Shown here: piece by piece, positions 1 through 8,343 of the stretch
Numbering within the stretch: the first letter of the stretch is position 1
Layout: each line of letters opens with the position of its first letter
NCBI GenBank assembly: GCA_041287425.1
Contig: JBEULG010000034.1
Span: 57,156 to 121,155, forward strand
Source of the DNA: JAFGSI01 sp041287425
GTDB lineage: Bacteria > Chloroflexota > Anaerolineae > Anaerolineales > Villigracilaceae
Direction of reading: 5' to 3'
Length of the DNA: 64,000 nucleotides
Program-made: the position numbers and the translations under genes
The notes under the pieces: model-generated
Databases searched by the model: none
The model's input: only the letters and a program-made list of their open reading frames with translations
What the model was told of the DNA's origin: nothing

Positions 1-2
1 CC

Positions 3-866
3 TTCGGCGTCGGCGCAACCGAGATGGCCTCCGTCTGGGCGCTGGGCAGCGTGCTGAACGTGGAGGTGCCCGGCACCATCAAAGTAATAGCCAATGGCAA
101 GTTTCCCAAGCACGTCCTGCCAAAAGATTTGATTCTGTACCTGATTGGCAAAATCTCGGCCGAGGGCGCCAACTTCAAGGTCATCGAGTTCCACGGCGAG
201 GCCATCCGCACTATGCCTACCTCCGGCCGCCTGACCATTTGCAACATGTCGGTCGAGGCCGGGGCGACCTCGGGCATCGTCCCGCCGGACGCCGAGACGC
301 AGCGCTATCTCAAAGAGGTGGCCGGAGTCCGGGAAACGGTAGCAACTTTCGGCCCGGACCCGGATGCGGCCTACGACCAGGTGGTCGAGATTGACGTCTC
401 CAGCCTGGAGCCGCAGATTGCCTGTCCGCACACGGTGGACAACGTCAAGCCGGTGGGCGCTGTGGCCGGGACGCCCATCCAGCAAATCGTCATCGGCTCC
501 TGCACCAACGGCCGCCTGGACGACATCGAGGTGGCGGCGAAGATTCTGAAGGGCAAGAAGGTGGCGCGCGGGGTGCGCATGCTGGTCTTCCCGGCTTCGG
601 GGCGCATCTTCCGCGAGGCGATGGCCAAAGGCTACCTGACGACCCTGATGGAAGCGGGGGCGCTGGTCGCCAACTCCGGCTGCGGGCCGTGCCTGGGCGT
701 GCATCAGGGCGCGCTGGGCGATGGCGAGGTGGCCCTCTCGACCACCAACCGCAACTTCAAGGGCCGCATGGGCAATCCCAACTCAGAGGTCTATCTGTGC
801 TCCCCGGCGGTGGCCGCTGCCAGCGCCCTGACCGGCGTCATCACCGACCCGCGCCGGGAGCGTTAA
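3..866 (+). CDS. leuC: 3-isopropylmalate dehydratase / homoaconitase large subunit, 5' truncated by window
   Basis: Large subunit of the aconitase-family isomerase that converts 2-isopropylmalate to 3-isopropylmalate in leucine synthesis, or homocitrate to homoisocitrate in the alpha-aminoadipate lysine route. The frame is open from base 3 (FGVGATEMA), so the true start lies upstream. The three [4Fe-4S] cysteines are visible: one in GSCTNGR (codon 501-503) and two in the CGPC motif (681-683 and 690-692). The small subunit follows at 960. The next gene is saccharopine-dehydrogenase-like, which keeps a homoaconitase role possible; sequence alone does not separate the two substrates. Confidence 0.9.
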   Translation, partial: FGVGATEMASVWALGSVLNVEVPGTIKVIANGKFPKHVLPKDLILYLIGKISAEGANFKVIEFHGEAIRTMPTSGRLTICNMSVEAGATSGIVPPDAETQRYLKEVAGVRETVATFGPDPDAAYDQVVEIDVSSLEPQIACPHTVDNVKPVGAVAGTPIQQIVIGSCTNGRLDDIEVAAKILKGKKVARGVRMLVFPASGRIFREAMAKGYLTTLMEAGALVANSGCGPCLGVHQGALGDGEVALSTTNRNFKGRMGNPNSEVYLCSPAVAAASALTGVITDPRRER

Positions 867-959
867 ACACAAAGGTCACGAAAGAGACACAAAGGGTGCA
901 GGACTTCCTTCTTTGTCTTGCGACTTTTGCGTCCTTCGTGTTGAAAAGAGAGGCTGAAT
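867..959. repeat. Degenerate intergenic filler repeat between leuC and leuD
   Basis: The 93-nt spacer holds CACAAAGGTCACGAAAG and, after about 40 nt, the loosely inverted TTTGCGTCCTTCGTG. Such alternating 'cacaaag..cacgaag' and 'cttcgtg..ctttgtg' text is low-complexity filler rather than a gene. Similar degenerate filler, of different sequence, lies at 51480-51545, 52921-52985 and 54588-54620. A purine-rich ribosome site (AAAAGAGAGG) at its end serves leuD. Confidence 0.5.
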
Positions 960-1454
960 ATGGCAAAAGTGGTTTTGAAACTTGGCGATGACATTTCGAC
1001 CGACATCATTTACCCCGGCCGCTACATGGCCACCGTCCTGCCGAGCGAGACGCCGCAGTACGCCTTTGCAGACCACGCCGAGTTCAACGCCCGGCTGAAG
1101 AAGGGCGAGATTCCGCCTGGCAGCGTCATCGTGGCGGGCAAGAACTTTGGCTGCGGCTCGTCGCGCGAGCAGGCTGCCTCCTGCCTGAAGGGGCCCGACC
1201 TGGTGGTGGTGGCCAGGCACTTCGCCCGCATCTTCCTGCAAAACTCCATCAACCTCGGCCTGCGGACGGTCATCTGCCCGGAGATCGAGGCCGACGAGGG
1301 CGACGAACTCGAAATCACCGCCGACAAGGTGGTCAACAAGACCAAAGGCAAGACGTTCGAGGTTGTCCCTCTGCCGAAGGCGCGTCAGGCCATCATCGAC
1401 GCCGGCGGGCTGATTCCCTATACCCGTCAGCGGGTGCTGGCCGGGAAGAAGTAA
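960..1454 (+). CDS. leuD: 3-isopropylmalate dehydratase / homoaconitase small subunit
   Basis: Swivelling-domain subunit of the LeuCD hydro-lyase. The 164-residue protein has the family pattern: an N-terminal GDDISTDIIYPGRY segment that contacts substrate and the GCGSSREQA loop near residue 65. The length is typical of the short archaeal/Chloroflexota-type LeuD. The start ATG at 960 lies close behind a purine-rich Shine-Dalgarno-like stretch. Cotranscription with leuC across a 93-nt spacer is likely. Confidence 0.93.
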   Translation: MAKVVLKLGDDISTDIIYPGRYMATVLPSETPQYAFADHAEFNARLKKGEIPPGSVIVAGKNFGCGSSREQAASCLKGPDLVVVARHFARIFLQNSINLGLRTVICPEIEADEGDELEITADKVVNKTKGKTFEVVPLPKARQAIIDAGGLIPYTRQRVLAGKK

Positions 1455-1645
1455 GAGCATGGGTATTCGGTTTCCTCACATCCCCTTGAGTTTGCTGCCG
1501 CCCTGAATGCATGTCGTGTAGCCGTGGCTGCGCTTCTGAGCGTAAGCGCGGCCTTTTTGCCGCTGTTCGCGAAAGGCTGGCGAGCATCGCCGCAGAATAC
1601 TTTTTCCATACTTCTTGTGTGTGGCATCAGGAGAATTTCTCTATT

Positions 1646-2857
1646 ATGAAGGCTTTGGTCATTGGAGGTTGTGGAAAGATCGGCCGCGCGGTGTCCTGGG
1701 ACCTGGTCACCCATTATGACTTCGAAACCGTTGGCGTAGCCGATGCCAACGAACTTGGCTTGAAGGATGTACGACATTGGCTGGGTGAGAAGATTGCCGT
1801 CCATCCCCTGAACATCAACGACGCCTCGGCTGTGACCGCGATGATGCGCGGCTACGATGTGGCCATCAGCACCCTGCCGACCCGCCGCACCAGTTACCTG
1901 GCGCTGGAGGCGGCCATCGAGGCAGGGATCAATTTTGTGGACGTGCTCGAGGAATATCACCGCCGCCCGGACGTGGAGGAGGACGAGGGCCTCAACCGTC
2001 ATGGCATGAGTTATGCCGAGTACGGCGAATGGCTTCATCAGCAGGCCGAGAAGAGGGGCGTTACCATCCTGGATGGGATGGGCTTCGCTCCCGGCCTGAG
2101 CAACGTCACCGTCGGCCATGCCATCCGCCAGATGGACAGCGTCAGCCGCGCCGTGGCGCGCGTTGGCGGCATCCCCTGCAAAGAGGCGGCTGCCCGTCAT
2201 CCGCTCAAATACATGATTACCTGGGCTTTCGCTCATGTCTTGCGTGAGTACATGATTAAGGTACAAATCATCGAAAACGGCCGCCCCACCATCGTCCAGG
2301 CGATGGATGGTTACGAGAGATTCCATTTCACCGAACTGGGCCGCGACGAAGAACTGGAATGCTTCATCACGCCCGGCATGCCCTCCTTCGTTTATACCCG
2401 CCCTCAACTGGGCTATTTCGCCGAAAAGACGGTCCGCTGGCCGGGCCACTGGCAGGCTATTCAGACCCTCAAAGAATGCGGCATGCTCGATATGGAGCCG
2501 GTGGACTGCTTCGTGCCGCGCCTGGTCCTTTCGAAGGTGTTGACTCCTAAACTGGAACCCAAGGCTGGCGATTTGGATACCTGCGTCATGTACAACACCG
2601 TCGAGGGCAAGAAGGACGGCAAGGATATTTGCATCACCTATCACATGTGGGACGAGGACGAACCGAATGGTTTTACCTCCATGGCGCGCGTGACCGGTTT
2701 TTCGGCGGCCATCGGCGGCGTGATTTTAGCGAAAGGAATGATTGCTCAGAAAGGCATCGTTGCGCCGGAAGATGCCATTGACGGCGAGGCGTATGACTTC
2801 CTGCTCGCCGAGTTGGCGAAGCACAATATCCACATCGTCGAGAAAGTGTGCGAGTGA
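1646..2857 (+). CDS. Saccharopine dehydrogenase / lysine 6-dehydrogenase-like oxidoreductase
   Basis: A 403-residue NAD(P)-dependent oxidoreductase of the saccharopine-dehydrogenase family. It begins with the Rossmann motif MKALVIGGCGKIGRAVSWDL. The frame is open from 1511, but the upstream codons do not look like protein; ATG 1646 puts the Rossmann glycines at the N terminus as in the family and has an AGGAG upstream. The middle (IDAMxG-like GMGFAPGLSNVTVGHAI) and the C-terminal half fit the saccharopine reductase C-terminal domain. Members act in lysine metabolism or on related amino acids; the substrate here is not known. The carbamoylase gene follows after 12 nt, suggesting one transcript and an amino-acid catabolic or salvage role. 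Confidence 0.75.
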   Translation: MKALVIGGCGKIGRAVSWDLVTHYDFETVGVADANELGLKDVRHWLGEKIAVHPLNINDASAVTAMMRGYDVAISTLPTRRTSYLALEAAIEAGINFVDVLEEYHRRPDVEEDEGLNRHGMSYAEYGEWLHQQAEKRGVTILDGMGFAPGLSNVTVGHAIRQMDSVSRAVARVGGIPCKEAAARHPLKYMITWAFAHVLREYMIKVQIIENGRPTIVQAMDGYERFHFTELGRDEELECFITPGMPSFVYTRPQLGYFAEKTVRWPGHWQAIQTLKECGMLDMEPVDCFVPRLVLSKVLTPKLEPKAGDLDTCVMYNTVEGKKDGKDICITYHMWDEDEPNGFTSMARVTGFSAAIGGVILAKGMIAQKGIVAPEDAIDGEAYDFLLAELAKHNIHIVEKVCE

Positions 2858-2869
2858 ACCCGGCATCCC

Positions 2870-4099
2870 ATGGGCGACCTTCTCACAATTAACGCCTCCC
2901 GCTTGTTGTGCCGCCTGGATGAACTGAGCCGCCTGGGTGCCACGCCCGAGGGCGGCGTCAGCCGGCTGGCACTCTCGAACGAGGACAAACTCGGCCGAGA
3001 CCAGGTCGTGGCCTGGATGAAAGAAATCGGTCTGGAGGTACACATTGACCGGGTCGGCAATCTGCTTGGGTTCCGGCCCGGTCAGACCAGGCAGGCGCCC
3101 GTCCTGTTCGGTTCTCACCTCGACAGCGTGCGCGCCGGCGGACGGTATGATGGCGCTTACGGCGTCCTGGCCGCTCTCGAAGTGCTGCAAACGCTGCAGG
3201 AGAGCGGTTTGCGGACCCGCCGCCCCCTGCTGATGGCCGTTTTCACCAATGAGGAGGGCGCCCGTTACGCGCCCGACATGCAGGGCAGTCTGGCCTTCGT
3301 CGGCGACCTGCCGGTGAACGAGGCCCTGGCCGCGACCGGATTCGACGGCTCGAACTTTGGCGCCGAATTGCAGCGCATCGGTTACGCCGGAGATTTTCCC
3401 TGCGCCTCCATCCGGCCGCACGCCTGCCTCGAATTGCACATCGAGCAGGGGCCGGTTCTGGAAAAAGAGGGGATTCGCATCGGCGCGGTCGAGGCCATCA
3501 CCGGCATTTCCTGGCAGGAGGTGACTCTGAAGGGGGTGGCCAATCATGCCGGCACGACGCCGATGGACCTGCGTCACGATGCCGGCTTCGTGGCTGCCTG
3601 CATTGTTGCCCGTTTGCGCCATCTGGCGGCCGAACTCGGCCCCGCCCAGCGCGCCACTTGCGGGATGATTTCGTTTCGGCCCAACGTCATCAATGTCATC
3701 CCCGCTGAGGTCACCCTGACCTTAGATTTGCGCAACCCAGACGAGGGCCTCCTGCGGCAGGCGGAAGAGCGGCTGAGAGAATTCATCGAACGGGCCGCGG
3801 CGGAGGAAGGGGTGACAGTCACCAGCCGCCAACTGGCTTATGTCTCGCCGGCGCGCTGCGACCCGCGGCTGGTGGCCGTTATCGAGGCCGTCGCCGCCGA
3901 TCTCCATCTATCCTGCCGGCGGATGGTCTCCGGGGCGGGTCATGACGCCCAGATTCTGGCCCGCCACTTCCCGACCGCGATGATTTTCATCCCCAGCCGG
4001 GGTGGGATCAGCCACTCTCCTGCCGAATATTCGTCTCCTGAAGACCTGGCTGCTGGTGCGAACGTCCTGTTGCAGGCGGTGGTGAGATTGGCTCAATAA
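2870..4099 (+). CDS. M20-family N-carbamoyl-amino-acid hydrolase / allantoate amidohydrolase
   Basis: Zinc-dependent amidohydrolase of the hydantoinase/carbamoylase branch of peptidase family M20; 409 residues, full length. Metal-ligand motifs are present: GSHLDSV (His83, Asp85), GGRYDG (Asp94), NEEGARY with the catalytic Glu pair, and ELHIEQGPVLE. A dimerisation lid domain occupies roughly residues 210-320. Substrates in the family include N-carbamoyl-L-amino acids, allantoate and ureidoglycolate; no neighbouring purine or pyrimidine catabolic gene settles which. It is closely coupled to the upstream dehydrogenase. Confidence 0.85.
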   Translation: MGDLLTINASRLLCRLDELSRLGATPEGGVSRLALSNEDKLGRDQVVAWMKEIGLEVHIDRVGNLLGFRPGQTRQAPVLFGSHLDSVRAGGRYDGAYGVLAALEVLQTLQESGLRTRRPLLMAVFTNEEGARYAPDMQGSLAFVGDLPVNEALAATGFDGSNFGAELQRIGYAGDFPCASIRPHACLELHIEQGPVLEKEGIRIGAVEAITGISWQEVTLKGVANHAGTTPMDLRHDAGFVAACIVARLRHLAAELGPAQRATCGMISFRPNVINVIPAEVTLTLDLRNPDEGLLRQAEERLREFIERAAAEEGVTVTSRQLAYVSPARCDPRLVAVIEAVAADLHLSCRRMVSGAGHDAQILARHFPTAMIFIPSRGGISHSPAEYSSPEDLAAGANVLLQAVVRLAQ

Positions 4100-4155
4100 A
4101 TTAAGGTGATTGCGAATATAAGATATTGTAAGGCGCAAGGGGTTGTGTTTTTTGC

Positions 4156-4161
4156 TACAAT
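4156..4161 (+). promoter_or_regulatory. -10 box TACAAT six nt before the HIT start (leaderless)
   Basis: TACAAT ends exactly 6 nt before ATG 4168. Transcription would begin at or next to the A of the start codon. No Shine-Dalgarno sequence fits in between. The same arrangement occurs at 6969, 8332, 10437 and 62096. Confidence 0.55.
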
Positions 4162-4167
4162 AAAGAA

Positions 4168-4644
4168 ATGAAGCGCATCTCTGCCCCCTGGCGCATGACC
4201 TTCCTGCAAAAACCGCAAACCGCCTGCATCTTCTGTGAATTACAATCGCAGCCCGATGGCCCCGAATCGCTCATCGTTTTTCGCGGCCAGCACGCCTTCG
4301 TGATTCTCAATCGCTATCCGTACACGGGGGGACATTTGCTTGTCGTGGCCCGGCAGCATCTTGCCACTTTGGAAGACTTAAGCGCGGAGGTGCGCCAGGA
4401 AATGATCGAACTGGCGACCCAGGCCATGCGCATCCTGCGGCGAGTCTACAAGCCGGATGGATTCAACCTGGGCGCCAATATTGGAGAAGCGGCCGGCGCA
4501 GGTATAGCCGGGCATATCCATCTTCACATCGTGCCGCGCTGGACTGGCGACGCCAATTTCATGTTGACCACCGCCGAGGTCAAAGTTATCCCCGAAGCCC
4601 TGGAAGACACCTATCGGCGCATTCGCCATGCCTGGTACGAATGA
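4168..4644 (+). CDS. HIT-family nucleotide hydrolase/transferase
   Basis: Histidine-triad protein of 158 residues. The active site is HIHLHIVPRW near residues 115-124. An N-terminal CIFCEL pair of cysteines resembles the zinc-binding N terminus of Ap4A phosphorylase-like HIT proteins (CPFC...). The core RYPYTGGHLLVVARQH is the classic HIT beta-hairpin. Family enzymes split AMP-containing dinucleotides or nucleoside phosphoramidates. The start at 4168 follows a -10 box by 6 nt, so the message appears leaderless. Confidence 0.9.
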   Translation: MKRISAPWRMTFLQKPQTACIFCELQSQPDGPESLIVFRGQHAFVILNRYPYTGGHLLVVARQHLATLEDLSAEVRQEMIELATQAMRILRRVYKPDGFNLGANIGEAAGAGIAGHIHLHIVPRWTGDANFMLTTAEVKVIPEALEDTYRRIRHAWYE

Positions 4645-4665
4645 CTTGAAAGGGAGAACTGGCCT

Positions 4666-6864
4666 ATGAGAAAAATTGCTGTTCTATCGTTCCTTGTCGT
4701 CCTCTCTCTCGTCTTGAGCGCTTGCCGGGGAGATGGCGAACCCTCGGCTTCGGGAACTGCTGTCCGCAGCGCGGTGATCACCCTGGTCGAGAATGACGTT
4801 CGGGCGCGCCCGAATGAGCAGGCCGCCTTCGAGCCGGCCGTTGTCGGCCAGGAAATTGCCGTCGGCGCGCAGGTTCAAAGCGGCGAAAACGGCCGCGGCC
4901 GCCTAGAACTCAGGCCGGAAAACACGCTGGTTTACCTCGGCCCCAACACCCTCTTCACCTTGACCGCCCTCGAACAGCCCGCCGGCGACCCCTTCGCCCG
5001 CCTCTGGCTCGAACTCGGACGGGTGTGGATTGTCCTGCGGGGCGGCAGCCTCGAGGTCGAGACGCCCTCCGGCGTGGCCTCGGTGCGCGGCAGTTACATG
5101 GGCGTGGGTTACGGCCCCAACGGCTTGAATATGACCTGCCTGGAAGGGCATTGCAATCTGACCTATGACGGCCAGTCCTGGGACATGACCGGCGGCCAGG
5201 CTTGCGACATCCTGCCCGATGGCGGCGTTAACCAACGCCTGATGACCCCGCAAGAATACGACGAGTGGAATGAAAACGTCCCCGAAGCGGGCGACTTGCC
5301 GCCCGTCGAGACCCCGACCGCCACGCCCACTCCTCTGCCCTCGCCGACCCCCTCTCCCACTCCCCAGGCCACCCAGCAGCCGTCCTCCTTCGGCCCCGAC
5401 CTGGACGACTTCCCGCCTGGCTACAGTCCTCTGACTGGCCTTCCGGTGGAAGACCCGTATCTCCTGCAACTTCCGGCGGTGCTGATTTCGATTACTCACT
5501 TCCCGCCCTCGGCGCGCCCGCAAGCCGGGCCGGGCTTTGCGCCCATCGTCTATGAAATATACATCAGCGAAGGCACGACCCGCTTCCTGGTCGTCTTCTA
5601 CGGGGAGGAGCCCGAACGCCAGCCGCAGTACCGCGGCAACTGTTCCGTCAACGAAACCCCCTTCGTGCCTGGCGAGACTGTCCTGGCCAACTATGTCTGG
5701 TTCGACGAAGACCGGGATGGCGTTCAGGATTCTTGGGAATACGGCATTGAGGGGGTGTGCGTCAATCTATATGACGAGCAGGGCGGCCTCTTGCAAACCA
5801 CTTCGACCGACATCCACGGCTTCTACGGCTTCAATGTCCAGGCAGGGGGGCGATACATCCTCGAGTTTGAGCCGCTGCCCGGTTTGATGTTCACCGACCC
5901 GCACGTAGGCTATGACGACGCCGACAGCGACGCCAACCCGGCCACCGGTCGCACGCCGCTCATCTCGGCCGTCGGCATCGACATGACCTGGGACGCCGGC
6001 TACATCCCGCGCCCGCCTGACGAGACCGAGACCCCCACCCCCACCAGCGACGAAACCCCCGACGAGACGCCTGCCCAACCGGGCGAGGAAGTCACGGGCG
6101 GCGGGGAGGTGGTCGGTCCGGTGCGTTCTGGCCGTCTGCCCTATCGCTACATCCGCGACTACTTCCCCGGCTCGTGCCTGGTGTATGCCGGCGCTTCCCA
6201 GGAAGTTCTCTCGCAACTGCCCGGCTGCCGGCTGCAATACGGCTCTGACGAAAGCGACATCAACAGCGCCATGCTCGACATCACTGCCATGCGCCAATTG
6301 GCCGAAAACAACCGCGACCCGAATGTCCCCATTGATTATTCGGGCAACGCCTTCAGTGAGACTCCCCCGCCGGGCGGCGCGGCTGCCGGCCGCATTGATG
6401 TCTTCTGGTCCTGGCAGAACCAGGCTCGCTGGGTCTACAACCCGCTGGCGGGTGCCTACGAACGCTCTGTCAACCACCCCGACCGGCCCGACGAGTTCGC
6501 TCCCATCGCCGACCGGTTGACCGGCCGGACTTTGCTCTTCGAGAATGTCATTTTCGTTTTTGCCGAGCATATCGTCCAGTCGCCCACCATCATCGACATC
6601 AACCTGCAGACCGGCCAACAGGGCTACGCCTACATCTTCCGCAACGGACAGATGTACCGCGCCCGCTGGAACACCCTGGCCGGCGATTACGAGCAGACCA
6701 CCGGCCGAGCGCGCCCGATGAAGTTCACCGACGAGTACGGCAACCCCTTCCCGCTGGCCCCCGGCCACACTTGGGTGCACGTCTTCACGCCAGCCTCCTA
6801 CGTCCAGGAGCAATCGCCGGGCGTCTGGCTGGCTCGTTTCTATGCCCCGGCCGGCTCGCGCTGA
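4666..6864 (+). CDS. FecR-domain lipoprotein with DUF3048 split by an SdrD-B-like insert
   Basis: A 732-residue exported lipoprotein. The signal peptide ends in the lipobox LVLSAC (residues 15-20). Residues ~55-185 form a FecR-like beta domain. A Thr/Pro linker follows, then the N half of DUF3048 (~250-312: PPGYSPLTGLPVED ... GTTRFLVVFYG). Residues ~326-450 are an SdrD-B-like Ig fold (YVWFDEDRDGVQDS, GIEGVCVNLYD, GFYGFNV). A second Thr/Pro linker leads to GPVRSGRLPYRYI (~485), where the DUF3048 C half resumes. In ordinary DUF3048 proteins these halves are contiguous. The role is unknown; the family is linked to cell-envelope lipoproteins. A GGAGAA ribosome site precedes ATG 4666. Confidence 0.8.
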   Translation: MRKIAVLSFLVVLSLVLSACRGDGEPSASGTAVRSAVITLVENDVRARPNEQAAFEPAVVGQEIAVGAQVQSGENGRGRLELRPENTLVYLGPNTLFTLTALEQPAGDPFARLWLELGRVWIVLRGGSLEVETPSGVASVRGSYMGVGYGPNGLNMTCLEGHCNLTYDGQSWDMTGGQACDILPDGGVNQRLMTPQEYDEWNENVPEAGDLPPVETPTATPTPLPSPTPSPTPQATQQPSSFGPDLDDFPPGYSPLTGLPVEDPYLLQLPAVLISITHFPPSARPQAGPGFAPIVYEIYISEGTTRFLVVFYGEEPERQPQYRGNCSVNETPFVPGETVLANYVWFDEDRDGVQDSWEYGIEGVCVNLYDEQGGLLQTTSTDIHGFYGFNVQAGGRYILEFEPLPGLMFTDPHVGYDDADSDANPATGRTPLISAVGIDMTWDAGYIPRPPDETETPTPTSDETPDETPAQPGEEVTGGGEVVGPVRSGRLPYRYIRDYFPGSCLVYAGASQEVLSQLPGCRLQYGSDESDINSAMLDITAMRQLAENNRDPNVPIDYSGNAFSETPPPGGAAAGRIDVFWSWQNQARWVYNPLAGAYERSVNHPDRPDEFAPIADRLTGRTLLFENVIFVFAEHIVQSPTIIDINLQTGQQGYAYIFRNGQMYRARWNTLAGDYEQTTGRARPMKFTDEYGNPFPLAPGHTWVHVFTPASYVQEQSPGVWLARFYAPAGSR

Positions 6865-6876
6865 GTCGTCCTCCCC

Positions 6877-6938
6877 GTCGTCCTCTGCCTCTCGGCCGGT
6901 AAGGCGGAATTCATCCCGCCGCAGAGGCAGAGGACGAC
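6877..6938. terminator. Long perfect inverted repeat downstream of the DUF3048 lipoprotein gene
   Basis: A 16-bp perfect stem, 6877-6892 with 6923-6938, encloses a 30-nt loop that can form its own GGCGG/CCGCC hairpin (6903-6907 with 6916-6920). There is no T run, so it is either a rho-independent-like structure without tail or a cruciform-forming element. It begins 13 nt after the stop codon and ends 31 nt before the kynU -10 box. Confidence 0.6.
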
Positions 6939-6968
6939 TCGGCTACGCCGGCAGCGCTCAAATGCATA

Positions 6969-6974
6969 TATAAT
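6969..6974 (+). promoter_or_regulatory. -10 box TATAAT of kynU (leaderless)
   Basis: A perfect TATAAT lies 6 nt before ATG 6981, leaving no room for a ribosome-binding site. This is the same arrangement as at 4156. Confidence 0.55.
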
Positions 6975-6980
6975 TACAGC

Positions 6981-8249
6981 ATGGACTTCGAACCCACCCG
7001 CACCTTCGCCCAAGAACTGGACCGACGCGACCCGCTGGCCTCTTTCCGCCAGCGCTTCGCCATCCCCGACCCCGACCTGATTTACCTGGACGGGAACTCG
7101 CTTGGCCGTCCGACCCTGGCCTCGGTGGAACGTCTGCAGCGCCTGATGAGCGAATGGGAGCGCGACCTGATTCGCGGCTACAACAAGGACTGGTGGCACG
7201 CCCCCGGCCGCGTCGGCGACAAGATTGGCCGTCTCATCGGCGCCGCCCCCGGCCAGGTCGTCGCCTGCGATACCGTCTCCATCAACCTGTTCAAACTTGC
7301 CTGGGCGGCGCTCTCTTTGCGGCCCGGCCGCACCAAGATTGTCACCGACACCCTCAATTTCCCCTCCGACCTCTACATCCTGCAGGGTCTGGTGCGCCTG
7401 CTCGGCGACCGCCATGCCATCGTGCGCATCGGTTCGAAAGACGGCGACATCACCCCCGACCTGGATGCCCTGGAGACCGCCATCGACCAGTCCACCGCCT
7501 TCGTGACGCTTTCCCACGTGACCTTCAAATCCGGCTACCTGTACGATATGGCCGCCATCACCGAACTGGCCCACAAACGCGGCGCTCTGGTCATCTGGGA
7601 CTTGAGTCACTCGGCCGGTGCTGTCCCCATCGCCCTTGATGCCTGTGATGTGGATTTTGCCGTCGGCTGCACCTACAAGTACCTGAACGGCGGCCCCGGC
7701 TCGCCCGCCTTCCTCTACGTGCGCAAAGACTTGCAGGAAAAAGTCACCTCGCCCATCTGGGGCTGGTGGGCGCAAAAGAACCCCTTTGCCTTCGACCTGG
7801 ACTACACCCCCGCTCCCGGCATCGCCCGCTTCTTAAGCGGCTCTCAGCCTGCCCTCTCCCTGCTGACGATGGAGGCCGCCCTCGATCCGCTGCTGGAGGC
7901 CGGCTTGGAGGCTCTGCGCGCCAAGTCGCTGTTGCTCAGCGAGTATCTTATCTACCTGACCGGCTTCTTCCTGGCCCCGCTCGGCTTCCGCCTCGGCTCT
8001 CCGCGCCTCCAGGAACGGCGCGGCTCGCACGTCAGCATCCGCCACGCCGACGGTTACCGCATCAACCGCGCCCTGATCGAGGAAATGAACCTCATCCCCG
8101 ACTTCCGCGAACCCGACAACCTGCGCCTGGGTCTGGCTCCACTCTATACCGGCTTCGAGGACGTCTGGCAGGGCATTGACCGCATCCGCCGGGTGGTGGA
8201 AGAAAAACGCTACGAGAAGTATCCCCCCGACAAACTGACCGTCACCTGA
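6981..8249 (+). CDS. kynU: Kynureninase
   Basis: PLP enzyme that cleaves L-kynurenine to anthranilate and alanine, or 3-hydroxykynurenine to 3-hydroxyanthranilate. The 422-residue protein matches the family from YLDGNSLGRP (residues ~35-44) through WWHAPGRVGDKIG and the PLP-lysine loop GCTYKYLNGGPGS, with the Schiff-base lysine at residue 233. No tryptophan dioxygenase or kynurenine formamidase lies in the window, so the pathway partners are elsewhere or kynurenine is imported. It is flanked by terminator-like structures on both sides, suggesting single-gene transcription. Confidence 0.93.
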   Translation: MDFEPTRTFAQELDRRDPLASFRQRFAIPDPDLIYLDGNSLGRPTLASVERLQRLMSEWERDLIRGYNKDWWHAPGRVGDKIGRLIGAAPGQVVACDTVSINLFKLAWAALSLRPGRTKIVTDTLNFPSDLYILQGLVRLLGDRHAIVRIGSKDGDITPDLDALETAIDQSTAFVTLSHVTFKSGYLYDMAAITELAHKRGALVIWDLSHSAGAVPIALDACDVDFAVGCTYKYLNGGPGSPAFLYVRKDLQEKVTSPIWGWWAQKNPFAFDLDYTPAPGIARFLSGSQPALSLLTMEAALDPLLEAGLEALRAKSLLLSEYLIYLTGFFLAPLGFRLGSPRLQERRGSHVSIRHADGYRINRALIEEMNLIPDFREPDNLRLGLAPLYTGFEDVWQGIDRIRRVVEEKRYEKYPPDKLTVT

Positions 8250-8301
8250 GCGGGGTGGAACTCCGTTTCGATGCCCCGTCTTGGCACAGAACGCTGTCCG
8301 C

Positions 8302-8320
8302 GGCCGCTCTTTGAGCGGCC
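8302..8320 (+). terminator. Rho-independent terminator after kynU
   Basis: GGCCGCTC-TTT-GAGCGGCC forms a perfect 8-bp stem followed by the T-rich CTTTCTTTTG. It sits 52 nt after the kynU stop. Confidence 0.75.
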
Positions 8321-8331
8321 CTTTCTTTTGA

Positions 8332-8337
8332 TACAAT
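8332..8337 (+). promoter_or_regulatory. -10 box TACAAT of the FAD-oxidase gene (leaderless)
   Basis: TACAAT lies 6 nt before ATG 8344 and directly after the T run of the kynU terminator. No Shine-Dalgarno sequence is present. Confidence 0.55.
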
Positions 8338-8343
8338 AGGCCC

